Positions 26,084 to 34,594 of a DNA stretch of 64,000 nt are shown here, one piece after another. The stretch comes from Streptomyces inusitatus (lineage in GTDB: Bacteria > Actinomycetota > Actinomycetes > Streptomycetales > Streptomycetaceae), in contig NZ_BMWG01000003.1 of NCBI RefSeq assembly GCF_014651115.1, forward strand, positions 331,685-395,684, read 5' to 3'. Both the position numbers and the translations under genes were made by a program. Below the pieces are notes generated by a model. It had not been told where the DNA came from and did no database searches. It saw nothing but the letters and a program-made list of their open reading frames with translations. Positions within the stretch are counted from its first letter, which is position 1, and every line of letters begins with the position of its first letter.

Positions 26084-26365
26084 ATGAACAGCACCGACCA
26101 GAAGACCGACGAGTTCATCACGCAGGACAACCACGCGCCCGCGCCGCCCTTGAACGGCCTTCTCAGCGGGTCGCCCGTCCGGACTCAGGACAACCACGCG
26201 CCCGCGCCGAAGTTCCTCGGCGAGGCCGTCCTCAAGCCCCTGGACAACCACGCGCCCCCGCCGCCCGTCGGCGGCGGCAGCGGCGGCGGCGGTCCGAAGA
26301 AGAAGCTCACGGACTCCGTGGCCAAGCCCCAGGACAACCACGCGCCCGCGCCGCCGCGGCCCTGA
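26084..26365 (+). CDS. afsS: AfsS-like DNH-repeat small regulatory protein
   Basis: 93 aa from ATG 26084, with GGGGGA four nt upstream. Four copies of a DNHAP(A/P)P unit begin at residues 15, 36, 54 and 84, three of them preceded by Q or TQ. The third and fourth are separated by a Gly/Ser linker and KKK. S. coelicolor AfsS ('sigma-like', 63 aa) has T-x-x-D-N-H repeats and lies directly after afsR, as here. AfsS is a pleiotropic activator of antibiotic production and nutrient-stress genes; its molecular mode is not settled. This copy is longer, with an extra repeat and linker. Confidence 0.88.
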   Translation: MNSTDQKTDEFITQDNHAPAPPLNGLLSGSPVRTQDNHAPAPKFLGEAVLKPLDNHAPPPPVGGGSGGGGPKKKLTDSVAKPQDNHAPAPPRP

Positions 26366-26870
26366 GAAATCCCGCCGGGAAGCCCGCCCGGAAGCCCGCG
26401 GACGGATTCCCCGAACCGATCTTCGTACGGTATCCCCGAGCCGGATCCGCGGACAGATCTCCAGGCGGAAAAAGACCTGAAATGACAAGGTCCTGAGCTG
26501 AATATCCACTCTCCAGGTCCGGTCCTGACACCAAATCAAAGGCCGGGAAATAACCCTGAGTGAGGAACTCGCATACGAAGGACTGAGCGGGGCTTCACCC
26601 GAAGGTGTAAGGCCGCGGTGGCGCGGAAGACCGCCCGCCGCGGCCTTTTTCCGTCCCCGCCCGACCTCGTACGCCCTCCCCCACCATGCCACCTCTGCCC
26701 AAACGGGCCACCGAAGCACCGTCGGTCACTCGAAGCGCAAGTGATCGGTCGGCGGCACAACTTCAGAATTACTTCGGCCAAAACCCCCCGCGATCAGTCG
26801 ATGACGGTGTGTACTTGGGCGGGTCGTTTCCAAAACGACTCTCACCACCGCCCTCCCCGAGGTCTATTCG
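26366..26870. other. Gene-free region between afsS and the conservon
   Basis: 505 bp. The first 240 bp after afsS is AT-richer than the surroundings and has no convincing gene. It ends in a strong hairpin-T5 terminator at 26609-26650. The remainder (26651-26870) is the presumed conservon promoter region; it contains the near-palindrome CGTTTCCAAAACG at 26827-26839. Confidence 0.6.
26609..26650 (+). terminator. Intrinsic terminator
   Basis: AAGGCCGCGG (26609-26618) pairs with CCGCGGCCTT (26638-26647) and runs into TTTTT, the only classical hairpin-plus-T-tract terminator I find here. It lies 240 nt beyond the afsS stop, so it ends either a long afsS 3' UTR or a separate small transcript. Confidence 0.8.
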
Positions 26871-28460
26871 ATGATCGAGATACCGGATCTGGCCATCGTC
26901 GCCGCCGGGACCATGACCGCCTTCTATATCGGAAACGAACTATTGCGCTCCCGCCGCCAACGGGCGAGACAGCGCGAAGAGATCGATTCCCTCCAGACCC
27001 AACTCGACGCCGCCCGGCGGAGAACCGACCACACCTCACGAGCCTGTGTCGCCGAAGTAGTCCATCTGGCACAGGACCGCATCCCCGCCGCGGCCACCCG
27101 CGCCGCCCACCCGCATGTGCAGGTGCCCGGGCCGCTGGACCCCACCCTCACGGACAGCGAACTCGGCACCGCCCTGCACACGGCCCTCGAAGGCGTCGCC
27201 ACCGCGATGCTCCAGGAACGCAAGCGCGTCGACGCCGCAGCCCGGGCCGGAATGCGCGGCGCGACCAGGGAGATCCAGGCCGGCCTCTACCGGCTCCAGG
27301 ACGTACTGCGCGGCCTCCAGCAGCGCTACGACGACCCGGAGCTGTCCCAGACCCTCTACTCACTCGACCACGAGAACGAACAGTCGCTGCGCCGCGCCCA
27401 GGTGGCCGCCGTCGTCTGCGGAGCCTGGGTGGGGCTCGCCCGCGAGGAGTCACACCTCGTGGACGCGGTGACCGGCGGGCAGTCCCGCATCATCGGCTAT
27501 CAGCGCGTCCACATGAGCAACCATCTGGAGCCCGGCACCGCACTCGTCTCCCACGCCGTCGAACCGGTCGCGATCATCGTCGCCGAACTGCTCGACAACG
27601 CGCTGCGCCACTCCTCGCCGGACACGACCGTCACAGTGAACCTGGAACGCGCCCACCACGGCGTCACCGTCACCGTGGACGACGCGGGCGTGGGCATGGC
27701 CGCCGACGAACGGGCCTACGCGCAGCGCATGGTGGCGGGCCGCGAACCGATCCTCCTCTCCGAACTGGGCGACCCGCCCAGGATGGGACTGGCCGCGATC
27801 GGCCAGCTCACCCGGCAGTTCGACCTCTCGGTCGATCTGTCGTCGCCCTCTCCCTACGGCGGGGTCCGGGCGGTGCTGCTGGTAAAGAACCATCTGCTGA
27901 GCCACATCGACCCGGCCGAACGGCCGCAGGCGGCGAGCGCGCCCCACTCCACCCGGGGCGGCAACGCCCCCGACCCCTTCTTCCCGGCGGCCCCCGGACA
28001 GCCCGGGTTCCCCGCCGTCCCCCCGCCCCACCCCGGCGAGCGGGACACCCCCGTCGCCGAGCACCACGGCGCGTTCCAGCCGTCCGCCCCGGCCGACCCC
28101 GGGCACTCCTGGCCCGCACCGCCCGTCCGGTCCGAAACCCCCGCCCCGGCCGCACCGGCCGTCCCCCTCCCCCCCGCCCGTACCCCCCCGTCCCCCGCCC
28201 TCCCCGTCCGTACGGCCCCCGACCCCACCCGTACCGTCTCCGAGGCCATCACCCACGACCCCGTCCCCGGCCCGGACGACGAGTCGCTGCCCCGCCGGCG
28301 CCGCCGGGTCCATGCCGCCGGACACCCCGGCGAGGTCCCGTCCCGCCCCCGGCCGCCCGCGCGCTCCCCGGAAGAGGCCGCCGCGGCCCTCGGGGCGCTC
28401 CAGGCCGGGACCGCAGCCGCACGCAACGCCGCCGACCCCGAAGGGAACGACCCCCGATGA
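26871..28460 (+). CDS. cvnA: Conservon CvnA: sensor-kinase-like ATP-binding protein
   Basis: 529 aa. One N-terminal membrane segment (IPDLAIVAAGTMTAFYIGNELL), a coiled region, then a histidine-kinase-like ATPase domain: N-box IIVAELLDNALRHSSPDT, G1 VDDAGVGMAADE, G2 RMGLAAIGQLTRQF. A clear phospho-acceptor H-box is not evident, as in other CvnA proteins. The last ~190 residues are Pro-rich and disordered. In S. coelicolor conservons, CvnA-D form a membrane-associated complex resembling a eukaryotic G-protein system. ATGA overlap with cvnB. Confidence 0.92.
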   Translation: MIEIPDLAIVAAGTMTAFYIGNELLRSRRQRARQREEIDSLQTQLDAARRRTDHTSRACVAEVVHLAQDRIPAAATRAAHPHVQVPGPLDPTLTDSELGTALHTALEGVATAMLQERKRVDAAARAGMRGATREIQAGLYRLQDVLRGLQQRYDDPELSQTLYSLDHENEQSLRRAQVAAVVCGAWVGLAREESHLVDAVTGGQSRIIGYQRVHMSNHLEPGTALVSHAVEPVAIIVAELLDNALRHSSPDTTVTVNLERAHHGVTVTVDDAGVGMAADERAYAQRMVAGREPILLSELGDPPRMGLAAIGQLTRQFDLSVDLSSPSPYGGVRAVLLVKNHLLSHIDPAERPQAASAPHSTRGGNAPDPFFPAAPGQPGFPAVPPPHPGERDTPVAEHHGAFQPSAPADPGHSWPAPPVRSETPAPAAPAVPLPPARTPPSPALPVRTAPDPTRTVSEAITHDPVPGPDDESLPRRRRRVHAAGHPGEVPSRPRPPARSPEEAAAALGALQAGTAAARNAADPEGNDPR

Positions 28461-28888
28461 CCAGCCGCACCTCCCGCGACACCGGCGATACCGCGTGGGT
28501 GCTCGATCCGATCCTGGAAATCCCCCATGTCCGAGCCGCCGTCCTGCTGACCAGGGACGGCCTTGTGTCCGGCTACTCCGACCGGCTCTCCCAGGCGTCC
28601 GCCGAACGCGTCGCCGCGATCACCAGCACCGTGCAGGGGGCCTGCCGCACCGCGGCGGCCGCCTTCGCGGACCAGGACGGCGCGGAGGTGCGCCAGGTGG
28701 TCGTCGAGTCCGACCACGGATACATCCTGGTCGCGCCCACCACCCATGGCACCTGTGTGGCCGCCTATGGCGATCCCGAGGTACGGCTCGATCTGCTCGC
28801 CCACCGGGTCCACTCCCAAGTGGCCCGGCTCGGTGAGAAGGCGATGGCGGCCGCTCCCCGGGGAGCCAGCGGCCACACTCCGCTGTGA
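28457..28888 (+). CDS. cvnB: Conservon CvnB: roadblock/LC7 protein
   Basis: 143 aa. WVLDPILEIPHVRAAVLLTRDGLVSGYSDRLS begins a roadblock/LC7 domain, continuing VAAITSTVQGACRTAAAAF and GYILVAPTTHGTCVAAYGDPEVRLDLLAHRVH. In bacteria such proteins act as GTPase-activating or scaffold partners of MglA/CvnD-type small GTPases. Its ATG overlaps the cvnA stop and its TGA overlaps the cvnC GTG, so synthesis is coupled. Confidence 0.92.
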   Translation: MTSRTSRDTGDTAWVLDPILEIPHVRAAVLLTRDGLVSGYSDRLSQASAERVAAITSTVQGACRTAAAAFADQDGAEVRQVVVESDHGYILVAPTTHGTCVAAYGDPEVRLDLLAHRVHSQVARLGEKAMAAAPRGASGHTPL

Positions 28889-29415
28889 GCGGGCGGAGGG
28901 CCGGCCGGCCACTCGTCCCCGCCTATGTCTCCACCGGCGGCAAGACCCGGCCGAGCCGCAACAGCCTGGAACGCCTCTCCGTACTCACCGGTCTGACGGT
29001 CTGCCCCGCCGAGCAGTCGAGCGGCGCGGGGCCGCCCATACCGCTCCACGGCACGGGACACGACGTACGCCGGGCACGTCATAACGCGCCGCCGCCCGCC
29101 CCTCCGTCGCACACCCCTGCCGCACCGCCCGTACCGGCCGCGTCCCCCATCCCGTCCGCACCGTCCGCACCGTCCGTCCCACCCGGTCTTCCCGCCGCCC
29201 AGCGCACACTGCTGGGCACCCTGGACGGCGGGTCGCTCACCGTGGTGGAGACGGCCGCCGTCCTCGAACTGCCCGTCTCCGCCGTCCGCGTACTCGCGGC
29301 GCACCTCATCGACCTGGGACTGGTGAGCGCCCGCCCGCCGATCCCGTTCGCCGCCCAGCCCGACCTTGATCTGTTGGAGAGAGTCGCCGATGGCCTCCGC
29401 GCCCTCAAGCTCTAA
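28885..29415 (+). CDS. cvnC: Conservon CvnC: DUF742 protein
   Basis: 176 aa from GTG 28885 (GTGA overlap with cvnB). RRAGRPLVPAYVSTGGKTRPSRNSLERLSVLTG opens the DUF742 domain. An Ala/Pro-rich linker (residues ~65-105) precedes a winged-helix-like part (LLGTLDGGSLTVVETAAVLELPVSAVRVLAAHLIDLGLV). CvnC is part of the conservon complex; its biochemical role is not known. The 3' end overlaps cvnD by 26 bp. Confidence 0.9.
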   Translation: MSGRRAGRPLVPAYVSTGGKTRPSRNSLERLSVLTGLTVCPAEQSSGAGPPIPLHGTGHDVRRARHNAPPPAPPSHTPAAPPVPAASPIPSAPSAPSVPPGLPAAQRTLLGTLDGGSLTVVETAAVLELPVSAVRVLAAHLIDLGLVSARPPIPFAAQPDLDLLERVADGLRALKL

Positions 29416-30055
29416 CGGCCTGCACCTGCCGGACAGCGCTCGCGAACTGGTGAAAATCCTGGTCGCCGGCCCCTTCGGAGTCGGCAAGACCACCCTGATC
29501 GACTCCGTGTCCGAGATCCGCCCGCTGCACACCGAGGAACAGCTCTCCGAGGCCTCCGTCGCGGTGGACGACCTCGCGGGGGTACGGGACAAGACCACCA
29601 CGACCGTCGCCATCGACTTCGGGCGGATCTCCCTGAACGGGGGGATCGTGCTCTATCTCTTCGGCACCCCCGGCCAGGAGCGGTTCCGCTCGCTCTGGAA
29701 GGACATCGCCTACGGGGCGCTCGGCGCGCTCGTCCTGGTCGACACCCGGCGCATCGACGACTCCTTCGAGGTGCTGGGGCTGGTGGAGGACGCGGGGCTG
29801 CCGTACGCGGTCGCGCTCAACACCTTCCCGGACGCGCGCCAGTACACCGAGGAGCAGTTGCGCACCTCGCTGGATCTGGAACCCGGCACCCCCATGATCG
29901 CCTGTGACGCCCGGGACACCCGTGCCTCCATCGACGCGCTGATCTCGCTGGTGCAGCATCTGCTGACCCGGATGGGCCACCGGTCCCAGGGACCGGCGGC
30001 CGACAGCGCCGAGCCCTTGCCGTACGACACCGTGCCCAGTCCGGAGGTCCGGTGA
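29390..30055 (+). CDS. cvnD: Conservon CvnD: small Ras-like GTP-binding protein
   Basis: 221 aa from ATG 29390 with GGAGAGAG upstream, inside the cvnC 3' end. G1 P-loop GPFGVGKTT, switch region TTTTVAIDFGRISL (G2 Thr), G3-like LFGTPGQERF (Gly where Ras has Asp), and a divergent G4 (ALNTFPDA instead of NKxD), as usual for conservon GTPases. Presumably cycles GTP/GDP under control of the CvnA/B proteins and signals to the linked P450s or other effectors. Confidence 0.93.
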   Translation: MASAPSSSNGLHLPDSARELVKILVAGPFGVGKTTLIDSVSEIRPLHTEEQLSEASVAVDDLAGVRDKTTTTVAIDFGRISLNGGIVLYLFGTPGQERFRSLWKDIAYGALGALVLVDTRRIDDSFEVLGLVEDAGLPYAVALNTFPDARQYTEEQLRTSLDLEPGTPMIACDARDTRASIDALISLVQHLLTRMGHRSQGPAADSAEPLPYDTVPSPEVR

Positions 30056-31308
30056 ACGCCCCGGTCAACGCCACGCCCGTGCCCTCGATCGCCTCCCCGG
30101 TCCGGCTCTGGGAGGACGGCTTCGCCGCCGACCCGCGCGCCTACTACGAGATACTGAGGGCCCAGGGCCCGGTCGGCTGGGCCGAACTGGCCCCCGGGAT
30201 CTTCGCGTACGTCGTGGTCGACCGGCGGGCCGCCCTCGATCTGCTGCACGACTCCGAGATCTGGTCGCACGATCCCCGCCCCTGGGAGGCCACCGTCGCC
30301 GAGGACTCACCGGTCCTCGGGATGATGCGCTGGCGGCCCAACACCCTCTTCGCCGACGGCCAGTCGCACATCCGCTACCGCCAGACCCTCGTCGACGCCT
30401 TCAGCCTGGTCGAACCGCACGATCTGCGGGAGCGGGTGCACCGCGCGGCGGACATCCTCGTCGGCCGGTTCGGCCCCCGGGGCCGCGCCGATCTGGTCTC
30501 CGACTTCTGCCGCCCGCTGATGGGGCTGATCTTCAACAATCTCTTCGGGCTGCCCGACAGCGAGAGCGACCGGCTCACCGACTCCATGGCCCAGATGATC
30601 GAGGGCTCCGAACGCTCGGCCCAGGCCGAGGTGGAGTACGGGCGGTACGTCCTCGAACTCATCGCCGCCAAGATGGCCCGCCGGGGCGACGACCTCACCA
30701 GCTGGCTCCTCGACCACCCGCTGAATCTGACCCCCGAGGAAGTGACCTGGCAGGTCTTCCTCACCCTCGGCGCGGGCCACGAGCCCACGGCCAATCTGGT
30801 CTCCAACGCGCTCTCGCGCATCCTGGGGAACCCGGCGTACTACACCACCCTCACCAGCGGTTCCCGTCCCGTGATGGACGCCGTGGTGGAGGTGCTGCGC
30901 TTCGAGACCCCACTCGCCAACTACGGCATCCACTACGCCCGAAGACCACTGAGCTTCCACGGGGTGTGGATACAGGCCGCCGTGCCGGTCGTCGTCTCCT
31001 ACGGCGCGCTGGCCTACTTCGCCGAGAAGGAGTCCCGGTCCACCCACCGTACGAACGACGCCTCGCATCTGTCCTGGTCGGCGGGGCCGCACGCCTGCCC
31101 GGTGAAACAGCACACCCTCCTGATCGCGACCGAGGCGATCGAGCGGCTCACCCAATGGCTGCCCGACCTCAGCCCGGTGCTCCCCCGGGAGCGGCTGACC
31201 TGGCGTCCGGGCCCCTTCCACCGGTCGCTGACGGCGTTCCCCGTCCAGTTCACCGCCCGTACGCCCGATCAGGCCCGTATCCCCGAGCAGTCAGGAGACC
31301 TTGGATGA
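30052..31308 (+). CDS. cvnE: Conservon-associated cytochrome P450 (CvnE)
   Basis: 418 aa from GTG 30052 (GTGA overlap with cvnD). I-helix LGAGHEPTANLVSN, K-helix EVLR, heme loop LSWSAGPHACPVKQ with the axial Cys. The heme loop deviates from FxxGxHxCxG: Trp replaces the Phe and Val the last Gly, as in other conservon P450s. No ferredoxin partner is nearby. Probably a dedicated oxidase whose product or activity is linked to the conservon signal; substrate unknown. Confidence 0.88.
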   Translation: MNAPVNATPVPSIASPVRLWEDGFAADPRAYYEILRAQGPVGWAELAPGIFAYVVVDRRAALDLLHDSEIWSHDPRPWEATVAEDSPVLGMMRWRPNTLFADGQSHIRYRQTLVDAFSLVEPHDLRERVHRAADILVGRFGPRGRADLVSDFCRPLMGLIFNNLFGLPDSESDRLTDSMAQMIEGSERSAQAEVEYGRYVLELIAAKMARRGDDLTSWLLDHPLNLTPEEVTWQVFLTLGAGHEPTANLVSNALSRILGNPAYYTTLTSGSRPVMDAVVEVLRFETPLANYGIHYARRPLSFHGVWIQAAVPVVVSYGALAYFAEKESRSTHRTNDASHLSWSAGPHACPVKQHTLLIATEAIERLTQWLPDLSPVLPRERLTWRPGPFHRSLTAFPVQFTARTPDQARIPEQSGDLG

Positions 31309-32579
31309 CCGTGTCCACTCCGGTGGCCATCGACCCGTTCGGCACCGACATCCCGGGAGAGACCGCCCGGCTGCGCGCGCTCGGTCCGCTGGTGCCGATC
31401 GTGCTGCCCGGCGGGATACCGGCATGGGCTCCGACCGGCTACGCCACGCTGAAGGCCCTGATCCTCGACCCCCGGGTCAGCCGGGATCCGCGCCGCCACT
31501 GGTCGCTCTTCGCGGAGATCCCCCGGCGGCCGGAGTGGAGCTGGATCCTCAACTGGGTGGGCGTCGTCAATATGCTCTCCGCCTACGGCACAGACCACAC
31601 CCGGCTGCGCAAACTGATCGCCCCGAGCTTCACCGCCCGGCGCACGGAGGCCATGCGGGCCAGGGTCGAGGCGATCACCGAGGAGCTTCTCGACGAGCTG
31701 GCCGCCGCCGGGGAGGGCGGAAGGCCGGTCGATCTGCGGACGGGGTACGCGCACCCCCTGCCGCTGCGGATGATCTGCGAGCTGTTCGGCGTCCCGGACG
31801 GGTTGCGCGAGGCCACGGCCCGGATGGCCTCGACCATCATGGACACGTCGGACCCCAGCCCCGAGCACACGGCCTCCGCGCAGCAGCAGGTCGCCACGGT
31901 GCTGCCCGCCCTCATCGCCCACAAGAGCGAGCACCCCGGCGACGACCTCACCACCGAGCTGCTCCGGGTCCGCGACCAGGACGGCGACCGGCTGAGCGAC
32001 GAGGAGCTGCTGTCGACCCTGCTGCTGGTGATCGGCGCGGGCTTCGAGACCACGGTCAATCTGATCGGCAACGCGGTGGTCGCCCTGCTGCGGCACCCCG
32101 CCCAGCTCTCGGCGGTACGGGTCGGGGACCTCTCCTGGGAGGCGGTCATCGACGAGGTGCTGAGGGTCCAGCCGTCGATCGCCAATCTGCCGCTGCGGTT
32201 CGCCGTCTCCGACATCACCGTCGCGGGGGTGACCATCCCCGCCGGGGACGCCATTCTGACGACCTACGCCGCCGCCGGTCTCGACCCCGAGCACTACGGC
32301 CCCGACGCGAGCGACTTCGACCCGGGGCGCAGCGCCGACGACCATCTCTCCTTCGGCATCGGCGTCCACCGCTGCATCGGCGCTCCGCTCGCCCGGATGG
32401 AGGCCCGTACCGCTCTCCCCGCCCTCTTCGAGCGCCACCCCGCCCTGCGTCTCGCCGTGCCGCCCCGCGAGCTGCGCCAGCTCCCCTCCTTCATCGGCCT
32501 CGGCTGGCAGGAGATCCCCGTACTGCTGGATCCCAGCCCGACCGAGCCGGCCCCCCGGGGCTATCCCCAGCCGGGCTGA
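31305..32579 (+). CDS. cvnF: Cytochrome P450, second conservon-linked P450 (CvnF)
   Basis: 424 aa from ATG 31305 (ATGA overlap with the preceding P450). Canonical motifs: I-helix IGAGFETTVNLIGN (GxET), K-helix EVLR, and heme loop FGIGVHRCIGAPLARME with Cys. It resembles actinobacterial CYP105/107-type hydroxylases of small metabolites. Last gene of a six-gene coupled operon. Its end overlaps the convergent response-regulator gene by 19 bp. Two successive P450s behind cvnABCD are found in some S. coelicolor conservons. Confidence 0.9.
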   Translation: MTVSTPVAIDPFGTDIPGETARLRALGPLVPIVLPGGIPAWAPTGYATLKALILDPRVSRDPRRHWSLFAEIPRRPEWSWILNWVGVVNMLSAYGTDHTRLRKLIAPSFTARRTEAMRARVEAITEELLDELAAAGEGGRPVDLRTGYAHPLPLRMICELFGVPDGLREATARMASTIMDTSDPSPEHTASAQQQVATVLPALIAHKSEHPGDDLTTELLRVRDQDGDRLSDEELLSTLLLVIGAGFETTVNLIGNAVVALLRHPAQLSAVRVGDLSWEAVIDEVLRVQPSIANLPLRFAVSDITVAGVTIPAGDAILTTYAAAGLDPEHYGPDASDFDPGRSADDHLSFGIGVHRCIGAPLARMEARTALPALFERHPALRLAVPPRELRQLPSFIGLGWQEIPVLLDPSPTEPAPRGYPQPG

Positions 32580-33280
32580 GGGGCCCGGGTCTCTTTCGGT
32601 ACGGGCCCGGCGAGGCCGTTCTCCCAGGCCCAGGCGGCGATGCCGACCCGGTTGCGGGCCTTCACCTTCGCCTGGACGTTGGCGACATGGGTCTTGGCGG
32701 TGCCCGCCGAGATGAAGAGCTTCGCGCCGATCTCGGCATTGGTGAGGCCCTCGGCGACCAGCCGGGCGATCTCGCTCTCCCGGGCGGTGAGCGGCGAGGC
32801 GCCCATGGGCGCTGCGGGGGCGGCGGCAGGGGCCAGGGTCCGGAGCAGCCGGACCGTGATCTGGGGGCTGATGAGGAGGTCCCCGGCCATCGCCGCCCTG
32901 ACCCCCTCGATCAGCAGCCCGGGGCCCGAGCGCTTGAGCAGAAACCCGCACGCGCCGTCGTGCAGTGCCGTGCGTACGTAGTCGTCGTGGTCGAAGGTGG
33001 TGACGACCAGGACACGCGTCGGATCGGGTACGCCGGGGCCCGCGAGCCGCCGGGTGAGTTCCAGGCCGTCCAGGCCCGGCATCCGGATGTCGGCGAGCAC
33101 CAGATCGGGGCGGAGGGCGCGGGCCAGTTCGAGGGCGGTGAGGCCGTCCGCCGCCTCGCCGACGACGGTCATGTCGGGCTGCGAGCCGAGGATCAGCCGG
33201 AAGCCGCTGCGTACATCCTCCTGGTCGTCGGCGATCAGGATGCGGGTCGGGCCGGGGGCCTGGCCGGGGGCCTGCGTCAT
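32561..33280 (-). CDS. NarL/FixJ-family response regulator
   Basis: 239 aa. Receiver domain with acidic pocket IADDQED (D18/D19), phospho-acceptor D64 in LVLADIRMPG, T/S at VVTTFD and Lys in FLLKRS. A LuxR-type HTH follows (LTARESEIARLVAEGLTNAEIGAKLFISAGTAKTHVANVQAKVKARNRVG). Its ATG overlaps the stop of the sensor kinase gene, so the two are coupled. Target promoters are unknown; the TGCCGATCGGC palindromes upstream of the kinase (34439-34496) are good candidates for autoregulation. Confidence 0.93.
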   Translation of the reverse strand: MTQAPGQAPGPTRILIADDQEDVRSGFRLILGSQPDMTVVGEAADGLTALELARALRPDLVLADIRMPGLDGLELTRRLAGPGVPDPTRVLVVTTFDHDDYVRTALHDGACGFLLKRSGPGLLIEGVRAAMAGDLLISPQITVRLLRTLAPAAAPAAPMGASPLTARESEIARLVAEGLTNAEIGAKLFISAGTAKTHVANVQAKVKARNRVGIAAWAWENGLAGPVPKETRAPQPGWG

Positions 33281-34404
33281 GGCGTCTCTCCCGGGAACGT
33301 GGCGGGCAGGACGGCGGTGAGCTGCCAGCCGCCCTCGCCGTGCGGCCCCGCCGAGAGGGTCCCGCCGAGGGCCCGTGCGTGCTCGGTGAGCGCGGGGATG
33401 CCGAGGCCGCCCCGGGAGCCCTTGCGGCGGGCCGGGGCCTTCGGGTGGTCTCCCCGGTCGTTGGTGACTCTGATCTCCACGGCGGCGGCCGTGGGAGTGA
33501 ACACGACCGTGGCGCGGGAGGCCCCGGGGGCGTGCCTGCGGATGTTCGTCAGCGCCTCGACGACGATGCGGTACGCGGCACAGCCCGCCTCCCGCTCCCG
33601 CTCCCGGGAGAGCGCCTCCGCGACCGGGGCCGGCAGCTCCAACCGCGCCTCGGTGCCTCCCGCCGAGGTGAAGTCCTCGATCAGGGACGGCAGCCGGGAC
33701 ACATCGGGGAGCGCCTCGGTGACGGCCCCCTCCGGGCCGTGCAGCATCCGCACGGTCCGGTCCATCGCGGCCAGCGCGCTCAGCCCCGCCCTCTCGATGC
33801 GCTCCAGCGCGAGCAGCGCCTGCGCGGGGTCGGCTTCGGCGACAAAGCGGGCCGCCTGCGCCTGGACCACGATTCCGCTGATGTCGTGCGCGACGAAGTC
33901 GTGCAGATCACGCGAGAGCTGAAGCCGCTGGACGCTCCGGGCCTCGGCCACCGCGTTCCGGCGGCGGCGCGCCTGACGGCGGGGGTACGCCCCGACGGCC
34001 ACCGCGGCGGCGGCCGGAAGCAGCCAGAAGGCCGCGATCCCGACGGCTTCCAGGAAGGATTCGCCGTCGACCAGCGGCAGCGGCCAGAGCGCCACCGCGA
34101 GAACAGTCGGCGGGAGGGCCGTTCTGAGTTCGCGCGGGGGTGACCAGCGGGTGACCGCTGCCAGGAGCAGCAGCAGTACGGCCGCCTCCGCCAGCTTCCA
34201 GCCCGCGCCGAAGCCCGCCCCCGGCAGGGCGAAGCTCGTGATCAGCGAGAGGCACGCGCAGACCGCGGCCGGCCGGGCGAGACGCCCCAGCCTCTGCCGT
34301 ACCCCGGCACGGGGGCGGGCGACGGCCCACACCAGCACGCCCGTGGCCGCGAGCGTCGGCAGCGCGCCGAGTGCCCTGACGGCCGGGTCGGTTGATTCCC
34401 ACAT
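33277..34404 (-). CDS. NarL-type sensor histidine kinase (HisKA_3)
   Basis: 375 aa. Five hydrophobic segments in residues 1-140 (ALPTLAATGVLVWAVA, AVCACLSLITSFALPG, LAEAAVLLLLLAAVT, TVLAVALWPLPLV, AAFWLLPAAAAVAVGAY), no large extracellular sensor. Dimerisation/H-box LSRDLHDFVAHDISGIVVQAQAA with phospho-His, N-box IVVEALTNIRRHAPGAS and G-box RGGLGIPALTEHARALGG. Autophosphorylates and passes phosphate to the coupled regulator. It may sense within the membrane, as intramembrane-sensing kinases do (inference). Confidence 0.92.
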   Translation of the reverse strand: MWESTDPAVRALGALPTLAATGVLVWAVARPRAGVRQRLGRLARPAAVCACLSLITSFALPGAGFGAGWKLAEAAVLLLLLAAVTRWSPPRELRTALPPTVLAVALWPLPLVDGESFLEAVGIAAFWLLPAAAAVAVGAYPRRQARRRRNAVAEARSVQRLQLSRDLHDFVAHDISGIVVQAQAARFVAEADPAQALLALERIERAGLSALAAMDRTVRMLHGPEGAVTEALPDVSRLPSLIEDFTSAGGTEARLELPAPVAEALSREREREAGCAAYRIVVEALTNIRRHAPGASRATVVFTPTAAAVEIRVTNDRGDHPKAPARRKGSRGGLGIPALTEHARALGGTLSAGPHGEGGWQLTAVLPATFPGETP

Positions 34405-34438
34405 GGCGATCAGCGTACGGGTGTGCGATACGGCGGGG

Positions 34439-34460
34439 CTCTCTGCCGATCGGCAGAGAG
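34439..34460. promoter_or_regulatory. 22-bp perfect palindrome in the two-component/secreted-protein divergent region
   Basis: CTCTCTGCCGA followed directly by its exact reverse complement (11-bp arms, no spacer). Its centre GCCGATCGGC recurs at 34487-34496 in ATGCCGATCGGCGGA, 27 bp further. Likely operators for the adjacent response regulator controlling both directions. Confidence 0.55.
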
Positions 34461-34594
34461 GGGCGGGGCGGCGGCGCGATCTTTATGCCGATCGGCGGAT
34501 GGGATCGCGGGGGTGCCGGGAGCGAGGCTTGAGCCGTTCCGCCGACCACGGCGGCACACCCATCCACCCACCCTCTGGAACACGGGAGTTCCCC

